Assembly: GCA_021786385.1 (NCBI GenBank)
Contig: JAJYNJ010000057.1
Coordinates: forward strand, 1-48,817
Direction of reading: 5' to 3'
Length of the DNA: 48,817 bases
From: Chloroflexota bacterium
GTDB lineage: Bacteria; Chloroflexota; Limnocylindria; Limnocylindrales; CSP1-4
The notes beneath the pieces are model-generated. The model was not told where the DNA came from, made no database searches, and saw nothing but the letters and a program-made list of their open reading frames with translations. Positions 7,065 to 15,007 of the stretch are shown here, in pieces (positions within the stretch are counted from its first letter, which is position 1; every line of letters starts with the position of its first letter). The translations under genes were made by a program, and so were the position numbers.

Positions 7065-8495
7065 CTAGGTTGCGGTATCGCCGAGCCGCTCCCGGGCGGC
7101 AGCGATCGCCTCGCGCACGCGCTCCGGCGCGGTGCCGCCCACGACACGGGGGCGTGCGACCGCGGCCTCCAGCGTCGCGGCCTGCCGCAGCTCGGCAGTC
7201 AGCCCGGATCCCACCTCACCGGCCAGGCGGCGCGGCTCGGTCCCCTCCTCGCTCGCCAGCGCCTCCCGGAACGCGCCGTCATCGAGCTGGTCGAGCCGGC
7301 AGCCGCGTCGCTCCGCCTCTGCCACCAGGCGCCCGGCCACGTGGTGGGCCGCGCGGAACGGAACGCCGCGCTCCACCAGCGCGTCGGCGAGAGCGGTGGC
7401 CGTCACGTGGCCCCTCAGCGCCGCCTCGCGCATGCGATCCGGGTGAAACGACAGCCCACCCACGACCGCGGCCATCACCCGCAGCGAGGAACCGAGCACC
7501 GCCGCACCGTCGAACAGGGGGACCTTGTCCTCCTGCAGGTCGCGCTGGTAGGCGAGCGGCAGCCCTTTCAGGACCCCGAGCATCGTCACCAGGTGGCCGG
7601 CGACGCGTGCCGCGCGCGCCCGCACCAGCTCGCAGGGGTCGGGGTTCTTCTTGTTCGGCATCATCGAGGAACCGGTGGCGTGCGCGTCGGCGAGCGTGAC
7701 CCACCCGAAGGCCGGGTTGGACCACCAGACGAGTTCCTCGGCGAGGCGCGAGAGGTGCACCATGGCGAGCGCTGCAGCGGCCAGGAACTCGACCACGAAG
7801 TCCCGGTCGCTCACCGCGTCGAGCGAGTTGGCCGTGACGCCCGAGAAGCCAAGGTCGGCCGCCGTCGCCTCGCGGTCGAGCGCGAACCCGGCTCCAGCCA
7901 GCGCCCCCGCCCCCAGCGGCGAGCGATCCGCCCGCCCGGCACAATCGGCCAGCCGCCCCCGGTCCCGCTCCAGCATCTCGACGTAGGCAAGCAGGTGGTG
8001 CGCGAGCAGGACCGGCTGCGCGGGCTGCACGTGCGTCATGCCGGGCATGATCGCGTCGCCGTCCCGTGCGGCCCGTTCGACAAGCGCCCGCTCGAGTGCG
8101 AGCACCTCGCCGTCGAGGTCGCGGACCGTCCGGCGGAGCCAGAGCCGCAGGTCGAGCGCGACCTGATCGTTGCGCGAGCGGCCGGTGTGCAGCTTCCCCG
8201 CCAGCGGCCCGAGCCGCGCGGCCAACGCGGCCTCCAGGTTCAGGTGGACGTCTTCCAGCGCCGGGTCCCAGACCAAGGTGCCGGCCTCGACCTCGCCGCG
8301 GAGGACCCGGAGACCATCGACGAGCCGGGTCGCCTCGTCCGCGGTCAGCAGGCCAGCCCGCGCGAGCCCGTGCACGTGAGCGATCGAACCGTCGATGTCA
8401 TCGAGCGCGAGCGCCCGGTCGACATCGACCGACCGGGTGGCGTCCGCGACGAGGGGATCCGTCTCGCCGCTGAACCGCCCGCCCCACATCCGCAT
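7065..8495 (-). CDS. argH: Argininosuccinate lyase
   Basis: The 476-residue protein starts MRMWGGRF, as ArgH proteins do, and carries HLNLEAAL and TGRSRNDQVA. It also has the fumarase/aspartase superfamily signature GSSMMPNKKNPD, which includes the flexible catalytic serine loop. It splits argininosuccinate into arginine and fumarate in the last step of arginine synthesis. Start is ATG at 8495 with GGAGGG upstream; the open frame extends further, but only into repeat-containing intergenic DNA. No other arg genes are adjacent, although a class III aminotransferase of possible acetylornithine type ends at the right edge of the window. Confidence 0.96.
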   Translation of the reverse strand: MRMWGGRFSGETDPLVADATRSVDVDRALALDDIDGSIAHVHGLARAGLLTADEATRLVDGLRVLRGEVEAGTLVWDPALEDVHLNLEAALAARLGPLAGKLHTGRSRNDQVALDLRLWLRRTVRDLDGEVLALERALVERAARDGDAIMPGMTHVQPAQPVLLAHHLLAYVEMLERDRGRLADCAGRADRSPLGAGALAGAGFALDREATAADLGFSGVTANSLDAVSDRDFVVEFLAAAALAMVHLSRLAEELVWWSNPAFGWVTLADAHATGSSMMPNKKNPDPCELVRARAARVAGHLVTMLGVLKGLPLAYQRDLQEDKVPLFDGAAVLGSSLRVMAAVVGGLSFHPDRMREAALRGHVTATALADALVERGVPFRAAHHVAGRLVAEAERRGCRLDQLDDGAFREALASEEGTEPRRLAGEVGSGLTAELRQAATLEAAVARPRVVGGTAPERVREAIAAARERLGDTAT

Positions 8496-8576
8496 CGCGA
8501 CCCTCCTACTGCCTGCAGTGTACGGGAGCGGGCACCGAGACGGCGCGAGAGGCAGAGGCGCACCCCTGACCGCGCC

Positions 8577-8616
8577 GAAGCAGCGGCTCGGGGCGCGGAA
8601 GCAGCGGCTCGGGGCG
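8577..8616. repeat. 19-bp direct repeat in the argH upstream gap
   Basis: The 19-bp unit beginning GAAGCAGCGGCTCGG occurs at 8577-8595 and again at 8598-8616 with no mismatch, a period of 21 bases. It lies between the argH start and the end of the MFS gene. No function is evident; a small tandem duplication is the simplest reading. Confidence 0.7.
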
Positions 8617-8640
8617 GTGGTCGCCAGCCGCGGCCGCGGA

Positions 8641-9867
8641 TTACGCACGCCGCGGCCCGACGCGGACCTGGCCGCGAGCCGGCACGAAGCGCCAGGCGAC
8701 GAGCGCGGCCGCGAGGGCGCTGACGACCCCCGCTGCGAAGACCGGGCCGTGCCCGAAGGCGCCAAAGACGATCCCGCCGCCGAGGTTCCCGATCACCGAG
8801 GCGACGCCCAGGGCGCTCATGCCGTAGAGCGCCTGGCCGCTCGCCTGCAGGCGGTCGGGGAGCAGCGCTCCCACAGTCAGGACGATTGTCACCGTCAACG
8901 AGCCGTAGGCGAGCCCGGTCAGCGCCCGGCTCGCCACGATGAGGAGTGGATCGTTGAGGAAGACCCAAGCAATGAATGCCACCGCGTAGAAGCCGCAGCC
9001 CACGACAAAGAGCCCGCGCAGTCCGATCCGCCGCACCAACCGCGCCGCCACCAGCATCGCCGGGATCTCGAAGAGCGCGGAGACCGTGGCGGAGAGCGCG
9101 ATCACCGAGGGCGCGCCGCCGAGCTCGACAAGCCGCAACGGCAGGAACGTGAAGCTCGCCAGCACGCCGAGATGCACCAGCACGACTGCCGCCAGCACAC
9201 CCGGCAGACGCGGCGCAACGGCCAGGGCCACGCCGATCGACCCGAGGGCCTCGCCCCAACGCCTGGCTCCGAGGGTGGGCACCGCAGGGGGTGTCGCAAC
9301 GGTGTCGCGCGCCGCGCGGTAGTCGGCCAGGCGCGCGCGTGGGGCGTCGGGTGCGCCGATGACCACGATCGCCACCAAGATGCCCGCGGCGATCGCCAAC
9401 AGGTACGCGGCGCCGTAGCCAACCGCGTCATACAGCACGCCGGCGGCCAGCGTCGCCACGGCGAACGACCCGCTCTCGAGGAGCCGATACCGCCCATAGC
9501 GATCGGGCGTCGCGGCGAGCGCGTTGACGGCGATGGCGTCCGTCAGCATGGCGGCGCCAGACTGGACGACGTAGTACGCGACCACCGCGGCGGCCACAAT
9601 GACGGGCGACAGCGGCGCGCCGAAGAGGAGCGCGCCGGCCCCCGAGCCGAGGGCCGCGATCTGCAGCGCTCGGCGACGCCCCAGCACCACGTCGCCGAGG
9701 TGGCCCCACGTCGGGAGCGCCACCACGTACCCGAGTGCGGTGCCGGCCATCACGAGGCCGATCGCCGGGGCCGAGAAGCCGCGCACGGCGAGGATGACCG
9801 GGATGAAGGGCTGGAGGACGCCGATCAAGACGCCCACGATCAGGTAGAGGCCGCGGAGGGCACGCAC
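8641..9867 (-). CDS. Major facilitator superfamily transporter
   Basis: A 408-residue protein with twelve predicted helices in two six-helix halves separated by a hydrophilic loop near residues 180-205. Motif-A-like sequence (GHLGDVVLGRRRAL) lies between helices 2 and 3, and there is a similar but weaker site in the second half. The overall pattern resembles the HcaT/nucleoside-symporter-like branch, but the substrate cannot be read from sequence. The first available start is GTG at 9867; the frame continues a few codons upstream as PWFL, so the true start could differ slightly. It is transcribed toward argH and divergently from the Rrf2 regulator. Confidence 0.85.
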   Translation of the reverse strand: MRALRGLYLIVGVLIGVLQPFIPVILAVRGFSAPAIGLVMAGTALGYVVALPTWGHLGDVVLGRRRALQIAALGSGAGALLFGAPLSPVIVAAAVVAYYVVQSGAAMLTDAIAVNALAATPDRYGRYRLLESGSFAVATLAAGVLYDAVGYGAAYLLAIAAGILVAIVVIGAPDAPRARLADYRAARDTVATPPAVPTLGARRWGEALGSIGVALAVAPRLPGVLAAVVLVHLGVLASFTFLPLRLVELGGAPSVIALSATVSALFEIPAMLVAARLVRRIGLRGLFVVGCGFYAVAFIAWVFLNDPLLIVASRALTGLAYGSLTVTIVLTVGALLPDRLQASGQALYGMSALGVASVIGNLGGGIVFGAFGHGPVFAAGVVSALAAALVAWRFVPARGQVRVGPRRA

Positions 9868-9962
9868 GAGGAACCATGGTAGAGGCCGCGGCCGCTTCCG
9901 AACGGCCCGCGGACCAGAGCGCCGCGGGTGACCCCGCCCAGGGCGCGGGCGCGAGCGTGGCG

Positions 9963-9990
9963 CATGCCCGTGCCCCTCGCGGTGGGCATG
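9963..9990. promoter_or_regulatory. Inverted repeat before the Rrf2 regulator, possible self-operator
   Basis: CATGCCC at 9963-9969 pairs with GGGCATG at 9984-9990 across a 14-base spacer. It ends 16 bases before the Rrf2 start codon. Rrf2-family regulators commonly bind such dyads near their own promoters. The assignment rests on position and symmetry only. Confidence 0.3.
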
Positions 9991-10006
9991 GCATACTCAG
10001 CCGGCC

Positions 10007-10540
10007 ATGCGACTCGAACTGACGCGACGGGGGGACTACGCCGTTCGGGCGGCCGTCGCGCTGGCGGCCGCCGACGGCAACGGGCTCCTGAGCGCGCGGC
10101 GGATCGCGGCCGAGATGCAGATCCCACCCCGCTTCCTCCCGCAGGTGATGGCCGACCTGGTGCGCGCCGAGCTCGTGGTGGCCCAGACCGGTCGTTCGGG
10201 CGGCTATCGCCTCGCGCGTTCCGCCGCCGAGATCTCGCTCCTCGACGTCATCCGCGCCGCCGAACACGAGCACGGCATGCGCACCTGTATCCTGCGGGGC
10301 GGGCCGTGCAACCCCGATGGCCGCTGCGACGTGCACGACGTCTTTTCCGGGGCACGCGACGCGCTGCTGCACTCGCTCATGCAGGCGACGTTGGCGCAGG
10401 TCGCGCAGTCCCGGCGGCAGCGCCTGGAGGCCGGGGCCTCGGGCGCGCTGACAACCCTGGCGGCGAGAGTGGGCGGGTCGGGCGCGCGCAGCGACGACGT
10501 AGACCACGTCCTCGCGGAGCGGAGAGGCGCCGGCCGGTAG
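10007..10540 (+). CDS. Rrf2-family transcriptional regulator with cysteine cluster (NsrR/IscR-like)
   Basis: The 177-residue protein opens with the Rrf2 winged helix (LTRRGDYAVRAAVAL, then PPRFLPQVMADL and GRSGGYRLAR). Cys94, Cys101 and Cys107 lie in the position where IscR, NsrR and RsrR hold an iron-sulfur cluster, here spaced C-x6-C-x5-C. The C-terminal 40 residues are an Arg/Ala-rich extension. Nearby genes encode a haem-copper-oxidase-like membrane protein and NirK, so I infer an NO- or redox-sensing repressor of the nitrite reductase module. Start is ATG at 10007. An inverted repeat just upstream may be its own operator. Confidence 0.9.
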   Translation: MRLELTRRGDYAVRAAVALAAADGNGLLSARRIAAEMQIPPRFLPQVMADLVRAELVVAQTGRSGGYRLARSAAEISLLDVIRAAEHEHGMRTCILRGGPCNPDGRCDVHDVFSGARDALLHSLMQATLAQVAQSRRQRLEAGASGALTTLAARVGGSGARSDDVDHVLAERRGAGR

Positions 10541-10588
10541 GCACGCATCTGGCTGCCGGCCCGCACATGCTTGTCGGCCGGCCAGCAC

Positions 10589-11941
10589 CTACGCCGCGGG
10601 CTCGGACGCGACCGTCGCCCCGAGCAGCAGCACGAGGTCCAGGATCAGCGACCCCGCGACGACGACCGCACCGGCCGCCGTCGCCGGCGAGCTCGACCCG
10701 GCTAGCCCGATGGTCAGGATCGCCACGCCCGCGTTGAGGGCGACGATCCTGGGTGCCCCAGCGAGGCCGAGGATGCGGCGCTGCCGCGCGTGGCGTCGCG
10801 GCGAGCCACCCAGGACCGCCGGCAGCAGATGGGTCCAGGCCCCCACGATCGATTGCGCCATCCATCCCGCCGCAAGCGGCGCGCCCACGACCTCGAACGA
10901 CCAGGCTTCGGGCGTCGCGCCCTCGAGCAGCACCCGGCCCGCGGCGACCCCAGCCGCGAAGGCGAACCACGCGACACCCGCTCCGAGGCTGCCAATCGCC
11001 ACCCGGCGCCAGGCGAGGTCGCCGGTCCAGCGGCCCCGCACGCGCCAGGCACCGCCGACGTAAGCGACAAGCGCGATCGTCCCCACGAGCTCGGTCGCTG
11101 CCCCGGCCCGGCCGATCGGGTCGGCGCGCAGCACGTACGCCAGCCCCACCAGTGACGCCCCGAGCGCGAGCCCGCTAACCATCGCGCGCATCCGCAATCC
11201 GCGCGCGATGCGCGAACCGACCACGGTCGGATAGAGGTGGAGCAACGTTCCCGCGATCACCAGCGAGACGAAGCCGAGGAGGTTGAGCCACGCGTGTGCG
11301 GGCATCAGCCACGCCCAACCGGTGGCGACGGGCCCGAAGCCCGCCACCTCCAGGGTTGCGATCGACGCCCCGCAGGCGACGTCGGCGAAGGCGGCCGCGT
11401 ATGCGGCAAGCACCCAGGAGTGCCGGCTGCCGAGCGCGTGCCGCAGGGGCAGAAACGCCACGCACGCCAAGAGCCCGATCCCGCTCACGAAGGCCACGCC
11501 GCCGGCAGCGGCCACCGGCGGCAGATGAGCGGCCATCCCTGCGCTGACCGCGAAGGCCCCGGTTCCGAGGAGGACCTGGACGGCGGCGCGCACCTCCCAG
11601 CGCGCGGGTCGCCCCGCGAGCAACGACGCTGTGAAGAACGGCAGCGCCGCTCCGATCGCCTGCGCGGCCGCCCCCGCCAGCGCGAGGTGAAGAGGCAGCC
11701 ACGTGCCGAGGCGGTCATTCGGGGGCAGGGCGGCGGATGCGATCACCAACAGCAGGAAGCCGCCAGCCGCCCAGAGCCCAGCGGCCGTGACGCGTCGATC
11801 GGCCGTCCGTTCGCCCGCCCGCATCAGCGCCGCACGCGGTGCCGCGCCCGACGCTGGAACGGCGCGTTCGGCCGGCAGCCGGCCACGGTCACCTGGGGCG
11901 TGCAGGCCCGGGTCGTCCGACAGGAGGATGCCGTTTGGCAC
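10589..11941 (-). CDS. Polytopic membrane protein, haem-copper oxidase subunit I-like / NnrS-like
   Basis: A protein of up to 450 residues with about twelve hydrophobic helices. The segment MPAHAWLNLLGFVSLVIAGTLLHLYPTVV has a histidine in the place typical of cytochrome oxidase subunit I-like proteins that accompany copper nitrite reductases in Gram-positive and Chloroflexota genomes. A second His-bearing helix reads SIVGAWTHLLPA. The gene is divergent from nirK and shares its AT-rich upstream region. A role in NO handling or electron transfer to NirK is an inference. The GTG start at 11941 lacks a ribosome-binding site; ATG at 11824 (411 residues) would remove a 39-residue hydrophilic leader and is a good alternative. 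Confidence 0.65.
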   Translation of the reverse strand: MPNGILLSDDPGLHAPGDRGRLPAERAVPASGAAPRAALMRAGERTADRRVTAAGLWAAGGFLLLVIASAALPPNDRLGTWLPLHLALAGAAAQAIGAALPFFTASLLAGRPARWEVRAAVQVLLGTGAFAVSAGMAAHLPPVAAAGGVAFVSGIGLLACVAFLPLRHALGSRHSWVLAAYAAAFADVACGASIATLEVAGFGPVATGWAWLMPAHAWLNLLGFVSLVIAGTLLHLYPTVVGSRIARGLRMRAMVSGLALGASLVGLAYVLRADPIGRAGAATELVGTIALVAYVGGAWRVRGRWTGDLAWRRVAIGSLGAGVAWFAFAAGVAAGRVLLEGATPEAWSFEVVGAPLAAGWMAQSIVGAWTHLLPAVLGGSPRRHARQRRILGLAGAPRIVALNAGVAILTIGLAGSSSPATAAGAVVVAGSLILDLVLLLGATVASEPAA

Positions 11942-11960
11942 TTGTGGTGGGCCACATCGG

Positions 11961-12008
11961 AAAGTCTACTTCCAGACTAATAATCACTAAGTAAGTCAGT
12001 TATGATTA
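11961..12008. promoter_or_regulatory. AT-rich divergent promoter/operator region with two dyads, upstream of nirK
   Basis: This is one of the few AT-rich spots in the window and lies between two divergent genes. One dyad pairs AGTCT (11963-11967) with AGACT (11974-11978) over a 6-base spacer. A second pairs TAATCA (11981-11986) with TGATTA (12003-12008) over 16 bases. The position suits binding by the Rrf2 regulator encoded 1.4 kb away or by a CRP/FNR-type activator. Neither half-site exactly matches a consensus I know. Confidence 0.45.
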
Positions 12009-12113
12009 GCACCGCTCACGGGGCCATGGTCCACTCGCGGCAACCGCCTCGTGGCGCCCCCGCCTCGTGGCGCCTCGCTCCGCAACGAGAACGATCGAAA
12101 GAGAGGGAAGTCG

Positions 12114-13232
12114 ATGCTTCGACGGCTCGCGCGGCCGGCAGCCGCCATGGCGGTCGGGCTCCTCGCCGGGGCCTGTGTCGCGGCCGGCCAACCAGTCTGG
12201 ACGGAGGCACCGGCGGCGGCACTGCCCGGCCCGGTGACAAGCGCGTCCGCGGCACTGCCCGGCCCGGTGACAAGCCCACCGGCGGCCGCCACAGCCGCCT
12301 CGGCCACAGGCGCCGCCGTTCTGCCCACGCCCGACCCCAACGCCCCGCCGTATCAGCTCTACGACGCGACCGCACCGGCCGCCCTGCCCGGGACCGACCA
12401 CACCCTCACGCTGACTGTCGAGGAGAAGGACGTCACGATCGCCACCGGCTACGTGGTGCATGCCTGGACCTTCAACGGGCAAGTCCCCGGCCCGGTGATC
12501 CGCGTCCACTACGGCGACACCGTGCGGGTCCATCTGATCAATCCTGCCACCAGTACGATGCCGCACTCCCTCGATTTCCACGCCAGCCAGGTCGCTTGGA
12601 ACGGACCGATGCAATCGGTCAACCCGGGACACGACGGCTGGTACATCTGGCATGCCGACTACGCCGGCGTCTGGATGTACCACTGCGGCACCGCTCCCGC
12701 CATCGATCACATCGCCAACGGCATGTACGGCATGGTGATCGTGGAACCCAGGGGCGGTCTGCCCAAGGTGGACAAGGAGTTCACGATCGTCCAGAGCGAG
12801 TGGTATTTCGGCGGCCAGGGGAAACCGTCTGACTTCAACCGGGTGGTTGTCACGAATCCGGCGCCAGACTTCGTGGTCTTCAACGGCGTCGCGAATCAAT
12901 ACAAGGACCACCCGCTGCTGGTCGACACCGGCAAGACGGTGCGCATCTTCGTGCTCGACGCCGGGCCGAACATCGGCACCTCGTTCCATGTCGTCGGCAC
13001 GATCTTCAACACGGTCATCAAGGAGGGCGTGGCGCTGCTGCCCGGCAACGCCGGCGGTTGGGGGTCGCAGTCCGTGGACCTCGCGCCCGCGCAAGGAGCG
13101 ATCGTGCAGTTCGTGCCGGCCGAGGACGGGCAGTACGTGATGGTGGACCACGCGTTCACGTACGCGACCCACGGAGCGCTCGGGATCGTGCAGGCGGGCG
13201 ACGGCGTCTACAAGGGCAGCTCGCAGAAATAG
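12114..13232 (+). CDS. nirK: Copper-containing nitrite reductase (NirK), lipoprotein form
   Basis: This 372-residue two-cupredoxin protein should reduce nitrite to nitric oxide outside the membrane. Ligands are in place: type 1 copper His151, Cys191, His199, Met204; type 2 copper His156, His190, His346. Asp154 and His292 are candidates for the catalytic Asp/His pair. The ATG at 12114 has GAGAGGGAAG upstream and begins a signal peptide ending LLAGAC, so Cys21 is probably lipid-anchored. A low-complexity Ala/Pro linker (residues 30-75) containing a perfect 27-bp duplication follows. The gene is divergent from the haem-copper-like membrane protein. A laccase-type multicopper oxidase is unlikely because the length and the HC...H...M spacing fit NirK. 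Confidence 0.88.
   Translation: MLRRLARPAAAMAVGLLAGACVAAGQPVWTEAPAAALPGPVTSASAALPGPVTSPPAAATAASATGAAVLPTPDPNAPPYQLYDATAPAALPGTDHTLTLTVEEKDVTIATGYVVHAWTFNGQVPGPVIRVHYGDTVRVHLINPATSTMPHSLDFHASQVAWNGPMQSVNPGHDGWYIWHADYAGVWMYHCGTAPAIDHIANGMYGMVIVEPRGGLPKVDKEFTIVQSEWYFGGQGKPSDFNRVVVTNPAPDFVVFNGVANQYKDHPLLVDTGKTVRIFVLDAGPNIGTSFHVVGTIFNTVIKEGVALLPGNAGGWGSQSVDLAPAQGAIVQFVPAEDGQYVMVDHAFTYATHGALGIVQAGDGVYKGSSQK
12216..12275. repeat. 27-bp direct repeat within the nirK linker
   Basis: A 27-bp sequence encoding (A)ALPGPVTS occurs at 12216-12242 and again at 12249-12275 without mismatch. The period is 33 bases, which keeps the reading frame. It lengthens the Ala/Pro tether between the lipidated cysteine and the first cupredoxin domain. 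Confidence 0.8.
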
Positions 13233-13318
13233 GTCGACATCGGTTGAGCGCCGGGCGGTGTCGGCGGCGCCGCCGGCAGGCCTGCACGCGGCCCGCGCGG
13301 GCGATCCGCTCGGCAAGG

Positions 13319-13349
13319 GCTGATCCACGCTCCCAGGGCGTGGATCAGC
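13319..13349. terminator. Strong 12-bp hairpin between convergent nirK and VKOR genes
   Basis: GCTGATCCACGC (13319-13330) pairs perfectly with 13338-13349 around a 7-base loop. It begins 87 bases after the nirK stop and includes the stop codon of the converging VKOR gene. Position and strength suggest a bidirectional terminator, although there is no clear T-run on either side. Confidence 0.6.
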
Positions 13350-13797
13350 TCGCCGTGCCGAACCTCCGCACCGCCAGCACACTCACGAGCCAACCCAGGA
13401 TCAGGCTCGCGCCGGCGATCGTGCACCAGATGCAGATCGCGTGGATCACGAACAGCTCGAGGTAGACGAGCCCCGCGATGACCAACAAGCTGATCAAGCC
13501 CAGCGTGTACGGCACGTACAGGAGCCGCCGGTCTCCGGTGCGCCACCACCCAAGGACCGTGAGGAACGACAGCACCGCCGCGGCGAGGCCGTAGAGCGCC
13601 ACCGGAATCCCGAGGAACGTGCTGTACTGACTCGCCTGGACCGTGTCGCAGCCCTGGACGATGAAGCAGACCGGATGCGAGTTGGTGAGCTTCTCGACGG
13701 CCAGGTAGCCGAGCGCGACCATCGCGAGCAGCGCGAACCCCGCCATCGCGGCCGCCAGGCCCGTGCGCTCGTTGGCCAGCCAGCGCCGCGCGCTCAT
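13345..13797 (-). CDS. Vitamin K epoxide reductase (VKOR) family thiol oxidase
   Basis: This 150-residue membrane protein has four to five helices and the bacterial VKOR cysteine pattern. Cys44 and Cys50 sit in the extracellular loop, Ser60 in the STFLGIPVALYG motif, and Cys122 and Cys125 form the CIWC quinone-proximal pair. It would reoxidise a DsbA-like partner using quinone, doing the job of DsbB. The adjacent upstream gene in the same direction encodes such a partner with a CPYC site, so together they form a complete extracytoplasmic disulfide-forming pair. Start is ATG at 13797. Confidence 0.93.
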   Translation of the reverse strand: MSARRWLANERTGLAAAMAGFALLAMVALGYLAVEKLTNSHPVCFIVQGCDTVQASQYSTFLGIPVALYGLAAAVLSFLTVLGWWRTGDRRLLYVPYTLGLISLLVIAGLVYLELFVIHAICIWCTIAGASLILGWLVSVLAVRRFGTAS

Positions 13798-13905
13798 GAC
13801 ATGCCCCTCCTCTTCACGGCTGGCGCTCCTCGCTCACGACGCTGCCGGGACCGGAGTCGGGGCCAATCGGCGGGCGGCACGTCGACGCTGCTCGGCATCC
13901 AACGC

Positions 13906-14832
13906 TCACGACGCCGCAGGGGTCACGCTCGGCGCCACGGCCGGCGCCCCGGACGCTGCACCCGGCGTGGCGCTCGCACCCGGCGTGGCGCTCGCACCCG
14001 GCGTGGCGCTCGCACCCGGCGCAGCCGCCGGCGAGGGGGCTGCTCGCAGGGCCGCGTCGATGGCGGCCGAGATGTTCGGCAGGTCCAGCGCACCCGTGTA
14101 CTGCTTGCCGTTGATGAAGAGCGTGGGAGTCCCCTGGATCCCGAGCTGCTGGCCCTGCTTGGTCTCTGCCTGCACCGCGCTCGCCACCGCTGGGTCGGTG
14201 AGGCACTGGTTGAACGTGCTCAGGTTGAGGTTGAGCCGAGTCGCGATCTTGTCGAAGAGCGCCTGGTTGAAGGTGCCACCGTTCTCGGGGCCCTGGTTCG
14301 CGAAGAGGTATTCCATGTACGCCCAGAACTGCCCCTGGTTCCCCGCGCACCGGGCGGCGACGGCCGCGTTCAACGACTCGCTGCCGATGAACGAGAAATC
14401 GTGGTAGGTGATCGCGAGCTGTCCCGCCGTTACGTACTGGCTGATCAGGTGCGGCTCGATGTTGGTGGTGTATTCATCGCAGTACGGGCACTGGAAGTCT
14501 TCCCATTCGTCGAGCTTGACCGGCGCGTTCGGCTTGCCGATCGACCGATCGTGCGCGAGGCCGGCCGGCACGGGCTGAGGCGGTGCGGTAAGCGCGGCCG
14601 TCGTCGAACCCCCGACGACGTTCTGGGCGAGGACCAAGACAAGCCCGATGGCGGCCACGACGAGCACGCCGATCGTGATCAGCGCGATCGGCGAGCGCAG
14701 CGCCGGCGGCAGCGCGACGGCGCCCCTCCGCTCGCGCGCAACGGGACCTCCGGGGGCGCCGCGTTGGGCGCGCTGGGCGGCACGCCGCTCGCGGCGGGCC
14801 GCCGAGTTCGACGTGGGACGGTTCGTGCTCAG
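13906..14832 (-). CDS. Membrane-anchored DsbA-like thioredoxin-fold protein
   Basis: The protein has a basic N-terminus, one transmembrane helix (IALITIGVLVVAAIGLVLVLA) and a DsbA-type thioredoxin domain with active site CPYC in DFQCPYCDEY. It also has the cis-proline loop GIQGTPTLFING. The C-terminal tail is Ala/Pro/Gly-rich and encoded by an 18-bp tandem repeat. It should oxidise thiols of exported proteins and be recycled by the VKOR encoded next to it. Start choice is odd: the only good ribosome-binding site (AAAGGAG) sits seven bases before a CTG at 14832. ATG at 14889 and the frame start at 14940 lack such a site. The SBP, NirK and other exported cysteine proteins here are possible clients. 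Confidence 0.85.
   Translation of the reverse strand: MSTNRPTSNSAARRERRAAQRAQRGAPGGPVARERRGAVALPPALRSPIALITIGVLVVAAIGLVLVLAQNVVGGSTTAALTAPPQPVPAGLAHDRSIGKPNAPVKLDEWEDFQCPYCDEYTTNIEPHLISQYVTAGQLAITYHDFSFIGSESLNAAVAARCAGNQGQFWAYMEYLFANQGPENGGTFNQALFDKIATRLNLNLSTFNQCLTDPAVASAVQAETKQGQQLGIQGTPTLFINGKQYTGALDLPNISAAIDAALRAAPSPAAAPGASATPGASATPGASATPGAASGAPAVAPSVTPAAS
13958..14021. repeat. 18-bp tandem repeat in the DsbA-like tail
   Basis: The unit gcacccggcgtggcgctc occurs three times in perfect register (13958-13975, 13976-13993, 13994-14011), followed by a 10-base partial copy to 14021. On the minus strand it encodes repeated SATPGA hexapeptides. An in-frame period of six codons suggests a length-variable tail. 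Confidence 0.85.
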
Positions 14833-14985
14833 CGGAGATCTCCTTTCAACGGCTGTGCCAGCGCCCCTTCCCGTCTCGGCGAGGCGCATCGGTCTATCCG
14901 TCTCAAGGCACCCAAAGGTGCCGCGTGCAGGGTACCGCACCGGGCGGCGCGGGGGCCGAATCGGCGAGCGCGTACGGGGGCTTGC

Positions 14986-15003
14986 TGAGACTGAGTATCA
15001 TCA
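14986..15003. promoter_or_regulatory. Possible Fur/Zur-type operator
   Basis: The 18 bases reading TGAGACTGAGTATCATCA lie immediately upstream of the Fur-family start codon and contain nested TGA...TCA half-sites (TGA at 14992-14994 and TCA at 14998-15000). Symmetry is only partial, so this is a positional guess at an autoregulatory site for the regulator-transporter operon. Confidence 0.25.
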
Positions 15004-15007
15004 TCGC

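Noticed and set aside
8577-8616. Insertion-sequence terminal repeats near argH
   Set aside because: The repeats are direct and adjacent, with no transposase gene anywhere in the window.
6906-9882. Two long plus-strand open frames (605 and 495 codons) across argH and the MFS gene
   Set aside because: Both are antisense shadows with low-complexity composition; the minus strand carries clear ArgH and MFS proteins.
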